From contig NZ_FSQT01000002.1 of the NCBI RefSeq assembly GCF_900143515.1, forward strand, positions 1,427,501 through 1,491,500: a DNA stretch of 64,000 nucleotides, given 5' to 3'. Numbering within the stretch: the first letter of the stretch is position 1; each line of letters begins with the position of its first letter. Positions 36,778 to 44,705 of the stretch are shown here, piece by piece. This stretch comes from Micromonospora cremea. GTDB taxonomy: Bacteria; Actinomycetota; Actinomycetes; Mycobacteriales; Micromonosporaceae. The notes below the pieces were generated by a model. The model did not search any database. It was not told the DNA's origin and was given only the letters and a program-made list of their open reading frames with translations. A program made the translations under genes and the position numbers.

Positions 36778-36914
36778 GGTGCTCCTCGGCGGTGGTCCGG
36801 TCGGACGCGGCAGGCGAGCGCGCGCCGTGCCGGAGCGGGCACCGAGCTTAGTGGAAGAACGACGATGATCGCTTGGTACGTGTTCCGGCTGGTTCATATT
36901 CTGGCGGCGAAAAA

Positions 36915-36930
36915 GTCCCGTCTACGGGAC
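36915..36930. promoter_or_regulatory. Perfect 16-bp dyad upstream of the XRE gene
   Basis: The sequence from 36915 to 36930 (GTCCCGTCTACGGGAC) is a 7-bp arm dyad with a 2-bp centre, preceded by a run of A and followed by a T-rich triplet. It may be an operator for the XRE regulator 98 bp downstream or a small terminator. Confidence 0.4.
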
Positions 36931-37027
36931 GGTTTGTGCGGTCAGTCAATTGTTTCCGGCCCTCGGCGTACTACCCTCAGAGGGCGCATGCCCCAGTGCT
37001 TCGGCCGGGAGGGGAAGACCCGCAGGG

Positions 37028-37444
37028 ATGGGTTCCGCAGACGTTTCGGCACAGATGGCCTTCGCCCGCTTCGTCCGGCGTGCCATCGACGACGCTCGCG
37101 AGGAACGCGGGTGGACGGTCACCGACCTTGCCGCACACACGGGCGTGGGCCGTTCCACCGTCTTCCGTTGGCTGGCCGGTGACTGGCAGGACTACCCCGA
37201 GCTGGCCAAGGTGCGCGGCTTCTGCTCCGCGCTGGATCTGCCGGTCGCGGCCGCGTTCCGGGCGCTCGGGCTGCCCGACGCCGGCCCGGCACCCCGCCGC
37301 CGCAACGACGACGGTCCGGTCGAGGCGGACGTCCGCGCCATCCTCGACCGGCTGGCCGACCCCACCGTCCCCGCCGAGGAGAAGCACCACATCCGCGACC
37401 TGCTCCGCTACCTGGCCCGCCGCCCCATCCGCCGCGCCGGCTGA
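37028..37444 (+). CDS. XRE-type helix-turn-helix regulator
   Basis: A 138-residue regulator. The helix-turn-helix at about residues 15-65 contains WTVTDLAAHTGVGRSTVFRW, a clear XRE pattern. The C-terminal part is Arg- and Asp-rich with a helix ending in LLRYLARRPIRR. ATG at 37028 with GCAGGG upstream. Targets are unknown. An upstream perfect dyad (36915-36930) suggests self-control. It is followed by a palindromic repeat. Confidence 0.88.
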   Translation: MGSADVSAQMAFARFVRRAIDDAREERGWTVTDLAAHTGVGRSTVFRWLAGDWQDYPELAKVRGFCSALDLPVAAAFRALGLPDAGPAPRRRNDDGPVEADVRAILDRLADPTVPAEEKHHIRDLLRYLARRPIRRAG

Positions 37445-37491
37445 CCCCACCCCACCCCATCCCCGGACCGCACGGACCCCCGACCGCGCGC

Positions 37492-37552
37492 GTTGATCAT
37501 GAAGTTATTGCCACGACACGCCGCGCCGGGAGGCAACAACATCATGATCAAC
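37492..37552. repeat. Interspersed palindrome, family B, copy 2
   Basis: Arms at 37492-37512 and 37532-37552 (21 bp, 19 matching) share the TTGATCATGA core with the copy at 41098-41159. It lies between the convergent XRE and secreted-protein genes. Confidence 0.8.
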
Positions 37553-37586
37553 CGGCGGGACCCCAACCGGGACACCGACCCCGGGG

Positions 37587-38516
37587 TTAGGGGATGGTGA
37601 GGGTGAACTCGGCGGTGTGGACTGTGGCGGCTACCTGGAAGTCGAGGTAGAGGCGATAGCGGCCGGGGCCGGGGGTGGTCAGCCAGAACTTGACCTGGCC
37701 GTCCACGAGCTCCGGTTCGGGGTGCACGTGCAGGTAGCCCAGGTCGCCCTCGCGTAGCGCCACCAGGTGCCCGTACGCCCCGAGGTAGCGCTCCAGTGGC
37801 GCGGCGCCTCCCGCGACGTCGACCCGGAACGTCAGCGGCACCGTCGCCCCGGCCTGCGGGCTGCCCTGGTAGCCGACGGTGAACCCGTCCACCGTCGTCG
37901 AGGTCGCCGGCGCCGGGAGCGGCCGGGGCTGGTAGCCGCCCGGGGCGACGAGGTCCGCGCCGAGGGTCACCGCGGTCTGGCCGCCGTCGTCGGCGACCAC
38001 GGTGAAGTCCGCGTACGCCCGCCAGACGCCGGGCTGCGCGAGGGTCAACGGCACCGACCAGGTGCCGTCCGACGCCATGGTCGGGTGCAGGTGCTGGTAG
38101 CCGGTCAGGTCCCGGCGGACCACGACCAGGTGCATCGGCTTGTCGTGCACGACGGCGAAGCGGGTGACCGGCCGGCGCTGCGCGTCGCGCACCTGGAACC
38201 GGAGCTGCTCCGAACGGCCCACCGGGAACTCGGTGGCCAGTGGAGCCAGGGTGTACCCGGCGGAGCTGACCGACAGGCCGCCCGGCTCCGCGCCCGCGCC
38301 CTGGTCCGCACCGACGGCGCTGCCGTGGTCGTGCGGCTCGGTGCCCGGCGGGTGGGGGTGGTCGGCGGCCAGCGTCGCACCGCCGGTGCTGGTGGCGCCG
38401 CCAGCGTTCATCCGGCCGAGGCCGAAGCCGAGCAGCACCGCGAGCACCAGCCCACCGACCACCAGCGCCAGCCGGACCGTGCTCCGGTCCGGCGCGGCGG
38501 AGATCCGGTCAGGCAC
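37587..38516 (-). CDS. His-rich membrane-anchored secreted protein (YtkA-like)
   Basis: A 309-residue protein with a short cytoplasmic start, a helix (about 15-35), a His-rich linker (HPHPPGTEPHDHGS) and two beta-rich segments. Key residues are paired: VVHDKPMHLVVVRRDL with YQHLHP and, later, YGHLVALREGDLGYLHVHPE. That pattern is that of YtkA-type beta domains linked with heavy-metal handling, so a copper-binding role is likely but unproved. GTG at 38516 overlaps the stop of the small HMA-like peptide gene. Secreted by Sec (no twin-arginine). One repeat of the domain is seen in each half. Confidence 0.8.
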   Translation of the reverse strand: MPDRISAAPDRSTVRLALVVGGLVLAVLLGFGLGRMNAGGATSTGGATLAADHPHPPGTEPHDHGSAVGADQGAGAEPGGLSVSSAGYTLAPLATEFPVGRSEQLRFQVRDAQRRPVTRFAVVHDKPMHLVVVRRDLTGYQHLHPTMASDGTWSVPLTLAQPGVWRAYADFTVVADDGGQTAVTLGADLVAPGGYQPRPLPAPATSTTVDGFTVGYQGSPQAGATVPLTFRVDVAGGAAPLERYLGAYGHLVALREGDLGYLHVHPEPELVDGQVKFWLTTPGPGRYRLYLDFQVAATVHTAEFTLTIP

Positions 38517-38625
38517 CGCCGGCGCCCAGCGCGTAGCCGGTCTCGTCGACGGCCGCCCGCGGGCAGTGCTCGCAGGCCATCCCGGGGGCGGCGTACGCGC
38601 GGGCGACGGACGGCTGATCGGTCAT
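38509..38625 (-). CDS. 38-residue HMA-like peptide, probably internally deleted copper chaperone
   Basis: The translation begins MTDQPSVARAYAAPGMACEH, then CPRAAVDETGYALG, and ends after 38 residues. GMACEHC matches the metal-binding loop GMTCxHC of heavy-metal-associated domains, and AVDETGYAL matches the end of such a domain, but the roughly 35 residues between (the beta-alpha-beta middle) are missing. A normal domain is about 68 residues. So this looks like a deletion product, or a mini-chaperone. It starts with ATG at 38625 and its stop overlaps the GTG of the downstream His-rich protein. Confidence 0.6.
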   Translation of the reverse strand: MTDQPSVARAYAAPGMACEHCPRAAVDETGYALGAGGA

Positions 38626-38831
38626 GCCGCCCACGGTACCGCCGCGGCGGGCCGGTCCCGGCCGACGCCGGGACGGCGTGGCGACCGTCGCAATCCGTCC
38701 TGTCCGGGAACTTTTCCGCCCTCACCGGGGAGCGGGCCGGTCGCCCAGCGCCACCGCCAGCGAAGAACGCACCGTTCCGGGCGCCAGTGGGAGCGGAGCG
38801 TCCGGCGGGCGGAGGAACAGCCCGGGAGTGC

Positions 38832-40997
38832 TCAGCCGGCCACGGCGAGGGCGAGCGGGAGCACGTCCGGCGCACCGGCCCGACGCAGCGCGCGGGTCAG
38901 CATCGTCATCGTCCAGCCCGAGTCGACCAGGTCGTCGACGAGCAGCACCGGGCCGGCCAGCCCGGCCAGCGCGTCGGCCAGCTCGGCCGGCACGGTGAAC
39001 GCGTCGTGCAGCGCGCGGACCCGCTGGGCGCTGTTGCCGCGCGGCCCGCCGGCGCCACCCGGACCGCTCGGGGAGACCTCGCCGAGCAGCGGCAGCCGCC
39101 CCACGGCGGCGATCCGCTCGGCCAGCGAGCCGACCAGTCGGGGCCGCCGCCGGGAACCGACCGCGACCACCGCCACGGGGCGGCGGGGCCACGGGTCGTC
39201 GCCGTGCGCCCACGCCTTCAGCACCTCCACCACTGCGCCGGCCACGTCGTCGGGCACCGGCGCGTCGGGAGCCTCCGGGCCGACCAGGTCGCGCAGCCGA
39301 CCACCCCAACCCAGGTCGGAGAGGCGTCCGACGGCCCGCCCCGGCAGCGCCTGCTCCGCCGGGGGGATCCGGCCCTTCAGGGGTACGCCCACCGCGTCCA
39401 GCCCGGTCGGCCAGAGCTTCTTCGGCGCGATCTCCACACCGGGCCGCCCCAGGAACGTCTGCGCGGCGGTGAGCGCGGCCGTCGAGACGTCCGAGCCGAA
39501 GAGCGGGTCGGCGCACCGGTCGCACCGGCCGCAGTCGGCCGCCCCGGTGTCGTCCAGGCACTCGCGTAGATACCGCATCCGGCAGCCGGACGTGGTCGCG
39601 TACTCCCGCATGGCCTGCTGCTCGACGGTGCGCGCCTCGGCGACGCGCCGCAACCGGGCCTCGTCATAGACCCAGGGCTCGCCGGTGGCGAGCCAGCCAC
39701 CGCGCACCCGGCGGACCGCGCCGTCCACGTCGAGCACCTTGAGCATCAGCTCCAACCGGGCCCGGCGCAGGTCGACCAGCGGTTCGAGCGCCTGGGTGGA
39801 GAGCGGACGGTCGGTGTGCAGGGCGGCCAGCACGGCCCGGACCTGCTGCTCGGGCGGGAACGCGAGGGAGGCGAAGTAGCGCCAGATGGCGGCGTCCTCG
39901 GCGCCGGGCAGCAGCAGCACCTCGGCGTGTTCGACGGCCCGGCCGGCTCGGCCGACCTGCTGGTAGTAGGCGATCGGCGAGGGCGGCGCACCGAGGTGGA
40001 CGACGAAGCCCAGGTCGGGCTTGTCGAAGCCCATGCCGAGCGCGCTGGTGGCGACCAACGCCTTGATCTTGTTGTCCAGCAGGTCCTGTTCGGCGGCCCG
40101 CCGGTCGGCGTCGTCGGCCTGCCCGGTGTACGAGGCGACCGGGTAGCCCCGGGTGCGCAGGAACTCGGCGGTCTCCCCCGCCGCCGCGACGGTCAGCGTG
40201 TAGACGATGCCGGAGCCGGGCAGCTGGTCCAGGTGATCGGCGAGCCAGGCCAGCCGGTGTGCCGGGCTGGGCAGGTCGAGCACGCCGAGGCGCAGCGACT
40301 CGCGGTCCAGCGTGCCGCGCAGGACCAGGGCGTCGCTGCCGTCGCCGGTGCTGAGCTGCTCGGCGACGTCGGTGGTGACCCGGGCGTTGGCGGTGGCGGT
40401 GGTGGCCAGCACCGGAGTGCGCTCGGGCAGGTTGCCGAGGAAGGTGCGCAGCCGCCGGTAGTCCGGCCGGAAGTCGTGCCCCCAGTCGGAGACGCAGTGC
40501 GCCTCGTCGACCACCAGCAGCCCGGTGGTCGCGGCCAGCTTCGGCAGCACGCCGTCGCGGAAGTCGGGGTTGTTGAGCCGCTCCGGGCTGATCAGCAGCA
40601 CGTCCACGGCGCCGGCCTGGATCTCGGCGGTGATCTGGTCCCACTCGTCCAGGTTGGCCGAGTTGATGGTGCGGGCCCGGATGCCGGCTCGGGCGGCCGC
40701 CTCGACCTGGTTGCGCATCAGCGCCAGCAGCGGCGACACGATGACCGTCGGGCCCGCGGGCTCGTCGACGCCGTCGGCCCCGGCGGGGTCGGTACGCCCC
40801 CGCAGCAGCGCGGTGGCCACGAAGTAGACCGCCGACTTGCCCCAGCCGGTGCGCTGCACGCAGAGCACCCGCCGCCGGTCGACGACCAGCGCCTCGATCG
40901 CCCGCCACTGGTCCTCACGCAGCCGGGCGTGCTCACCGGCCAGCCGGCGCAGCACCGCCTCGGCCCGCTCCCGTACCGCCGCCCGCTCGTCGCCCAT
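38832..40997 (-). CDS. RecQ-type DNA helicase fused to a phosphoribosyltransferase-like domain
   Basis: The 721-residue protein has a RecQ superfamily 2 helicase (QRTGWGKSAVYF; DEAHCVSDWGHDFRPDY; IVYTLTVAAAGE; ATSALGMGFDKPD; QQVGRAGR) and a zinc-binding segment CGRCDRCADPLFG preceded by CRMRYLREC. After about residue 500 it continues with a different module, ending in VLLVDDLVDSGWT (residues 684-696), the PRPP-binding loop of type I phosphoribosyltransferases. This fusion is not the standard RecQ (which has an HRDC domain). It may act on DNA and nucleotides together. ATG-type start at 40997. Stands alone, its 3' end 206 bp from the HMA-like peptide gene. Confidence 0.88.
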   Translation of the reverse strand: MGDERAAVRERAEAVLRRLAGEHARLREDQWRAIEALVVDRRRVLCVQRTGWGKSAVYFVATALLRGRTDPAGADGVDEPAGPTVIVSPLLALMRNQVEAAARAGIRARTINSANLDEWDQITAEIQAGAVDVLLISPERLNNPDFRDGVLPKLAATTGLLVVDEAHCVSDWGHDFRPDYRRLRTFLGNLPERTPVLATTATANARVTTDVAEQLSTGDGSDALVLRGTLDRESLRLGVLDLPSPAHRLAWLADHLDQLPGSGIVYTLTVAAAGETAEFLRTRGYPVASYTGQADDADRRAAEQDLLDNKIKALVATSALGMGFDKPDLGFVVHLGAPPSPIAYYQQVGRAGRAVEHAEVLLLPGAEDAAIWRYFASLAFPPEQQVRAVLAALHTDRPLSTQALEPLVDLRRARLELMLKVLDVDGAVRRVRGGWLATGEPWVYDEARLRRVAEARTVEQQAMREYATTSGCRMRYLRECLDDTGAADCGRCDRCADPLFGSDVSTAALTAAQTFLGRPGVEIAPKKLWPTGLDAVGVPLKGRIPPAEQALPGRAVGRLSDLGWGGRLRDLVGPEAPDAPVPDDVAGAVVEVLKAWAHGDDPWPRRPVAVVAVGSRRRPRLVGSLAERIAAVGRLPLLGEVSPSGPGGAGGPRGNSAQRVRALHDAFTVPAELADALAGLAGPVLLVDDLVDSGWTMTMLTRALRRAGAPDVLPLALAVAG

Positions 40998-41097
40998 CCG
41001 GCATTTCTACCAGCGCCGGGCGTCAGGACCCCGGTTCGCACGGGAGGTTCCGGTCACGATCCAGCGGCCGAGCAGGACACCTCCCCGTGAATTTCCC

Positions 41098-41159
41098 GTC
41101 GATCATGAGGTTGGCGGCGGTCGGGTCCGGCGTGTCGGGCCGCCAACCTCATGATCGAC
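41098..41159. repeat. Interspersed palindrome, family B, copy 3 (perfect 21-bp arms)
   Basis: Arms at 41098-41118 and 41139-41159 are exactly complementary, and the middle of 20 bp is unrelated. It shares the CGATCATGA core with copies at 18334 and 37492. It lies between the start of the RecQ-PRT gene and the end of livM. Confidence 0.88.
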
Positions 41160-41177
41160 CCGGAAAGGGGGAGCCGG

Positions 41178-42302
41178 TCAGCGGCGGGAGGGTGGGAGTA
41201 GGGAGCGGCGCAGGAGGGTCAGGCGGGAGGTCAGGCTGGCCAGGCCGCCGGGGAAGAAGTAGACGGCCAGGATGAAGAGCGTGCCGAGCACGAAGAGGGG
41301 CTGCGAGAGCGGCCGGCTGAGCACGGCGGGCAGGTTCTCCACCGCGTCGGAGCTGCCGAACGCGGTGAGCCGGTGGTCCAGGTACATGTAGAGCACGCCG
41401 CCGAGCACCGGACCCCACCGGGTGCCCGGCCCGCCAAGCACCACCATTACCAGCAGCGACAGGGTCAGCTCGGACGAGGTGATGTGCGGCGAGGCGCCAC
41501 CGACGATCAGGCAGTAGACCACTCCCCCGGCCGCCGCGAGCCCGCCGGCCAGGGTGAACGCCACCAGCTTGTAGCGGTACGGGTCGAGCCCGAGCACCCC
41601 GATCCGGCGCTCGTCGTCGCGCAACCCGGCCAGTACCCGCCCGGTCGGCGAGCTGGAGACCCGGTGCACCACGAAGACCACCAGGGCCAGGTACGCCAGC
41701 GCCAACCAGTAGAGGTTGACCGTGTTGGTCACCCCGACCAGCCCGGCGGGCAGCCCGGAGACATCCAGCGGCAGGCCCTCCTCGCCGCCGGTGAAGCCGC
41801 CGAAGTCCCGGGCCACCAGGATCGCCCCGACCTGGGCGAAGGCCAGCGTCACCATGGCGAACGCGATGCCGACCGTCCGCAGCGCCACCGCGCCGAGCAG
41901 CGCGGCCAGGATCGTCCCGCCGGTGACGGTCAGCAGCGCCGCCTGCCAGAGCGGCAACCCGGCCTTGGTGACCAGGATGTCCGTGCCGTACACCCCGGCG
42001 GCGAAGTAGAGCGCGTGCCCGAAGGAGAGCATCCCGGTCCGGCCGAAGAGCAGGTCGTAACCGGCGGCGAGGCCACCGAAGACCAGGCAGACGGCGAGCA
42101 CCTGCAGGGTGCCGGGCGAGTTCAGCGGCCCCTCGAAGATCCCCGGCAGGGGCAGCGTCGAGTACGGCACGATCACCGCGACCACCAGCGCGACCAGTGG
42201 CAGGAACGGTCGTACCCGATGCCAACCCCCGCGATCGGAGGTCAGCTCGGCCGGTACCGCCGCCGGCGGGGCGGGCACCTCGGGACTCTTGACCTCGGTC
42301 AT
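41178..42302 (-). CDS. livM: Branched-chain amino acid ABC transporter permease
   Basis: A 374-residue membrane permease of the LivM type, with about nine helices and the EAA-like loop (GLRDDERRIGVLGLDPYRYK) that contacts the ATPase. The N-terminus carries about 30 polar residues before the first helix. ATG at 42302 overlaps the livH stop (42299-42302, ATGA). It is the last gene of the livK-G-F-H-M operon. Substrate: leucine, isoleucine, valine or related small amides; see livK for the binding protein. Confidence 0.93.
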   Translation of the reverse strand: MTEVKSPEVPAPPAAVPAELTSDRGGWHRVRPFLPLVALVVAVIVPYSTLPLPGIFEGPLNSPGTLQVLAVCLVFGGLAAGYDLLFGRTGMLSFGHALYFAAGVYGTDILVTKAGLPLWQAALLTVTGGTILAALLGAVALRTVGIAFAMVTLAFAQVGAILVARDFGGFTGGEEGLPLDVSGLPAGLVGVTNTVNLYWLALAYLALVVFVVHRVSSSPTGRVLAGLRDDERRIGVLGLDPYRYKLVAFTLAGGLAAAGGVVYCLIVGGASPHITSSELTLSLLVMVVLGGPGTRWGPVLGGVLYMYLDHRLTAFGSSDAVENLPAVLSRPLSQPLFVLGTLFILAVYFFPGGLASLTSRLTLLRRSLLPPSRR

Positions 42303-43189
42303 GCCGTTGCCACCTTTCCGGCGATGCCCTGGGGGCGCAGCAGCAGCACCACGGCCAGCAGCCCGACCACGCACACGTCGCCGAGACCGGAGGGGCCGTA
42401 GTAGTTGACGAACTGTTGCAGCAGCCCGACCGCGACCGCCGCGTACGCGGAGCCGACCACCGAGCCCATCCCGCCGATCACCACCACGATGAACGCGAAG
42501 ATCAGCAGTGAGCCGCCCTGCCCGGGCGAGACGGTGCCGAAGTAGACACCGCCGAGCGCACCGGCCAGCGCCGCGGCGGCCCCACCGATCGCGAAGACCA
42601 GGGTGAACGCCTTGCGCACGTCGATGCCGAGCGCGGTGACCATCTCCCGGTTCTCCACCCCGGCCCGGATCACCAGGCCATAGCGGGTCCAGCGGAGGAA
42701 GGCGAGCAGCGCGCCGAGCACCAGCACCGCGGCGATGATCAGCAGCAGACCGCCGTTGGGCACCTGCGCGCCGAGGATCCCGGTCACCTCCCGGGTCCAG
42801 TCCGGCCTCGGGAACGGCCGGGCGTCGGCCCCCCAGGTGGCCTGGAGCAGCGCCACCCCGGCCAGCGAGAGGCCGACGGTGACCAGCACCTGCTCGATGG
42901 TGCGCGAGTAGAGCGGCCGGATCAGCACCAGCTCGACCAGCACCGCGACCAGCGTGCCGGCAGCCACCCCGAAGACGACCGCGAGCACGAAGCCGAACCC
43001 GTCCGACCCGGCGCCCGGCAGGTTGCCCGCCGCCCACCAGGTCGCGTACGCGCCGACGCCGAGGAACAGCCCGTGCGCGAAGTTGAGCACGTCGGCCAGG
43101 CCGAAGACCAGCGACAGCCCGGAGGCGACCAGGAAGTACAGCGCCGCCAGGCCGAGCCCGGTCAGCGTCAACAGGATCACGGTGCCCAT
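42299..43189 (-). CDS. livH: Branched-chain amino acid ABC transporter permease
   Basis: A 296-residue membrane permease of the LivH type, with eight helices. The EAA-like loop is RAGVENREMVTALGIDVRKA; the stretch SGLSLVFGLADVLNFAHGLF is highly conserved in the family. ATG at 43189 shares a base with the livF stop. It pairs with LivM to form the membrane channel. Confidence 0.94.
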   Translation of the reverse strand: MGTVILLTLTGLGLAALYFLVASGLSLVFGLADVLNFAHGLFLGVGAYATWWAAGNLPGAGSDGFGFVLAVVFGVAAGTLVAVLVELVLIRPLYSRTIEQVLVTVGLSLAGVALLQATWGADARPFPRPDWTREVTGILGAQVPNGGLLLIIAAVLVLGALLAFLRWTRYGLVIRAGVENREMVTALGIDVRKAFTLVFAIGGAAAALAGALGGVYFGTVSPGQGGSLLIFAFIVVVIGGMGSVVGSAYAAVAVGLLQQFVNYYGPSGLGDVCVVGLLAVVLLLRPQGIAGKVATA

Positions 43190-43962
43190 CAGTGACCGTC
43201 CTTCCCCGCCGTCGCGGCGCGGCCCGGCGCGGCCGGGTGCTGCGATTCGCCGCTGCCCACGCCCAGCAGGGATCTGGTCAGCGCCGTCTCCAGCAACAGC
43301 TCCTGCGCGTCACCGGTCCAGGCCACCTTGCCGGCGGCGAGCACCACCGCGTCCCTGGCGAGCCGCCGGACCACCGCCAGGTTCTGCTCGACGAGCAGCA
43401 CCGGCACCGACTCCGCGACCCGTTCCAGCACCTCGGCCACCTCGGTCACCACTTTCGGCGCCAACCCCTTGGTCGGCTCGTCGACCAGCAGCAGCCGGTT
43501 GTCGTTGAGCAGCACCCGGCCGATCGCGAGCATCTGCTGCTGCCCGCCGGAGAGCGACCCGGCCCGTTGCCGTCCGCGCCGGTCCAGCTCGGGGAAGAGC
43601 GCGAAGACCTTGTCGTACGCCGGGCTGACGCCGCGCCGCTCGGCCAGCCGCAGGTTCTCCGCGACGGTCAGGCCGGCGAACACGCAGCGGTCCTCCGGCA
43701 CGTAGCCGAGCCCGCCGCGGACCAGCCGGTGGGTGGGGCGGGCCAGCAGGCTCTGCGCGCCCATCCGGATGGTGCCGCGGACCTCCCCGGCGGGCGGGGT
43801 GAGGCCGACGATCGCGCGCAGCGTGGTGGTCTTGCCGACGCCGTTGCGGCCGAGCAGGACGGTCACGCCGGTGGGTGCGACCGTGAAGGACACACCCTGG
43901 AGGATGTGCAGCCCGGAGATCCGGACCGACAGGTCCTCCACGTTCAGGATCGGCTCGGTCAT
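43189..43962 (-). CDS. livF: Branched-chain amino acid ABC transporter ATPase
   Basis: A 257-residue ATPase. It has LGRNGVGKTTTLRAIVG (Walker A), GSLSGGQQQMLAIGRVLL (signature), LLLVDEPTKGLAP (Walker B) and VLLVEQN (switch His replaced by the usual Gln in LivF). The C-terminus has a 15-residue Ser/Ala-rich tail. ATG at 43962, coupled to livG (ATGA). Confidence 0.94.
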   Translation of the reverse strand: MTEPILNVEDLSVRISGLHILQGVSFTVAPTGVTVLLGRNGVGKTTTLRAIVGLTPPAGEVRGTIRMGAQSLLARPTHRLVRGGLGYVPEDRCVFAGLTVAENLRLAERRGVSPAYDKVFALFPELDRRGRQRAGSLSGGQQQMLAIGRVLLNDNRLLLVDEPTKGLAPKVVTEVAEVLERVAESVPVLLVEQNLAVVRRLARDAVVLAAGKVAWTGDAQELLLETALTRSLLGVGSGESQHPAAPGRAATAGKDGH

Positions 43963-44702
43963 AGCGATTCCCCCAGGTAGGCCTCTTGCACCGTGGGGTT
44001 CGCCATCACCGTCTCCGGGGTGTCGCAGGCCAGCAGCGCGCCGTGGTGCATGACGGCGATCCGGTCGGCCAGTTCCAGGATGACGTCCATGTGGTGCTCG
44101 ACCATCAACACCGCCCGGCCGCTGTCCCCGGTCAACGACTTGATCACCGAGACCAGTTCGGGAACGTCCTCGGCGCTGACCCCGGCCATCGGTTCGTCCA
44201 GCAGCATCACCCGCGGTTCGCCGGCGAGCAGCAGGGCGATCTCCAGCTTGCGCTTCTCGCCGTGTGCCAGGGTGCCGGCCAGCGCCGTACCCCGGTGGGC
44301 TAGGCCGACCCGGTCGAGCGCCGCGTCGGCGGCGGCGGCCACCTCCCGGTCGGCCGCCGCCCGCCGCCACAGTTTCATCGAGCCCCCGCGGTGAGCCTGC
44401 ACGGCGAGCCGGACGTTCTCCCGCACGCTGAGCGAGCCGAAGACCGACGACGCCTGGAAGGTACGGCCCAGCCCGAGGCGGGCCCGCCGGTGCGGCGGAA
44501 GCGCCCCGATGTCCTGCCCGTCCAGGGTGATCCGGCCCTCCGTGGCCCGGCGCAGGCCGGTGATCAGGTTGAACAGTGAGGTCTTGCCGGCGCCGTTCGG
44601 CCCGATCACGCCCAGGAACTCCCCGGGCGCCAGGTCGAGGTAGACGCTGTCGACGATGGCGACCTCACCGATCCGCCAGGTCAGACCGCGGGTGGCGAGC
44701 AT
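43959..44702 (-). CDS. livG: Branched-chain amino acid ABC transporter ATPase
   Basis: A 247-residue ATPase with GPNGAGKTSLFNLITG (Walker A), AHGEKRKLEIALLLAG (signature, a LivG form), VMLLDEPMAGVS (Walker B) and MVEHHMDVI. The RTFQASSVFGSLSVREN segment is typical of LivG. ATG at 44702. It is the second gene of the operon, after the binding protein. Confidence 0.94.
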   Translation of the reverse strand: MLATRGLTWRIGEVAIVDSVYLDLAPGEFLGVIGPNGAGKTSLFNLITGLRRATEGRITLDGQDIGALPPHRRARLGLGRTFQASSVFGSLSVRENVRLAVQAHRGGSMKLWRRAAADREVAAAADAALDRVGLAHRGTALAGTLAHGEKRKLEIALLLAGEPRVMLLDEPMAGVSAEDVPELVSVIKSLTGDSGRAVLMVEHHMDVILELADRIAVMHHGALLACDTPETVMANPTVQEAYLGESL

Positions 44703-44705
44703 GGG

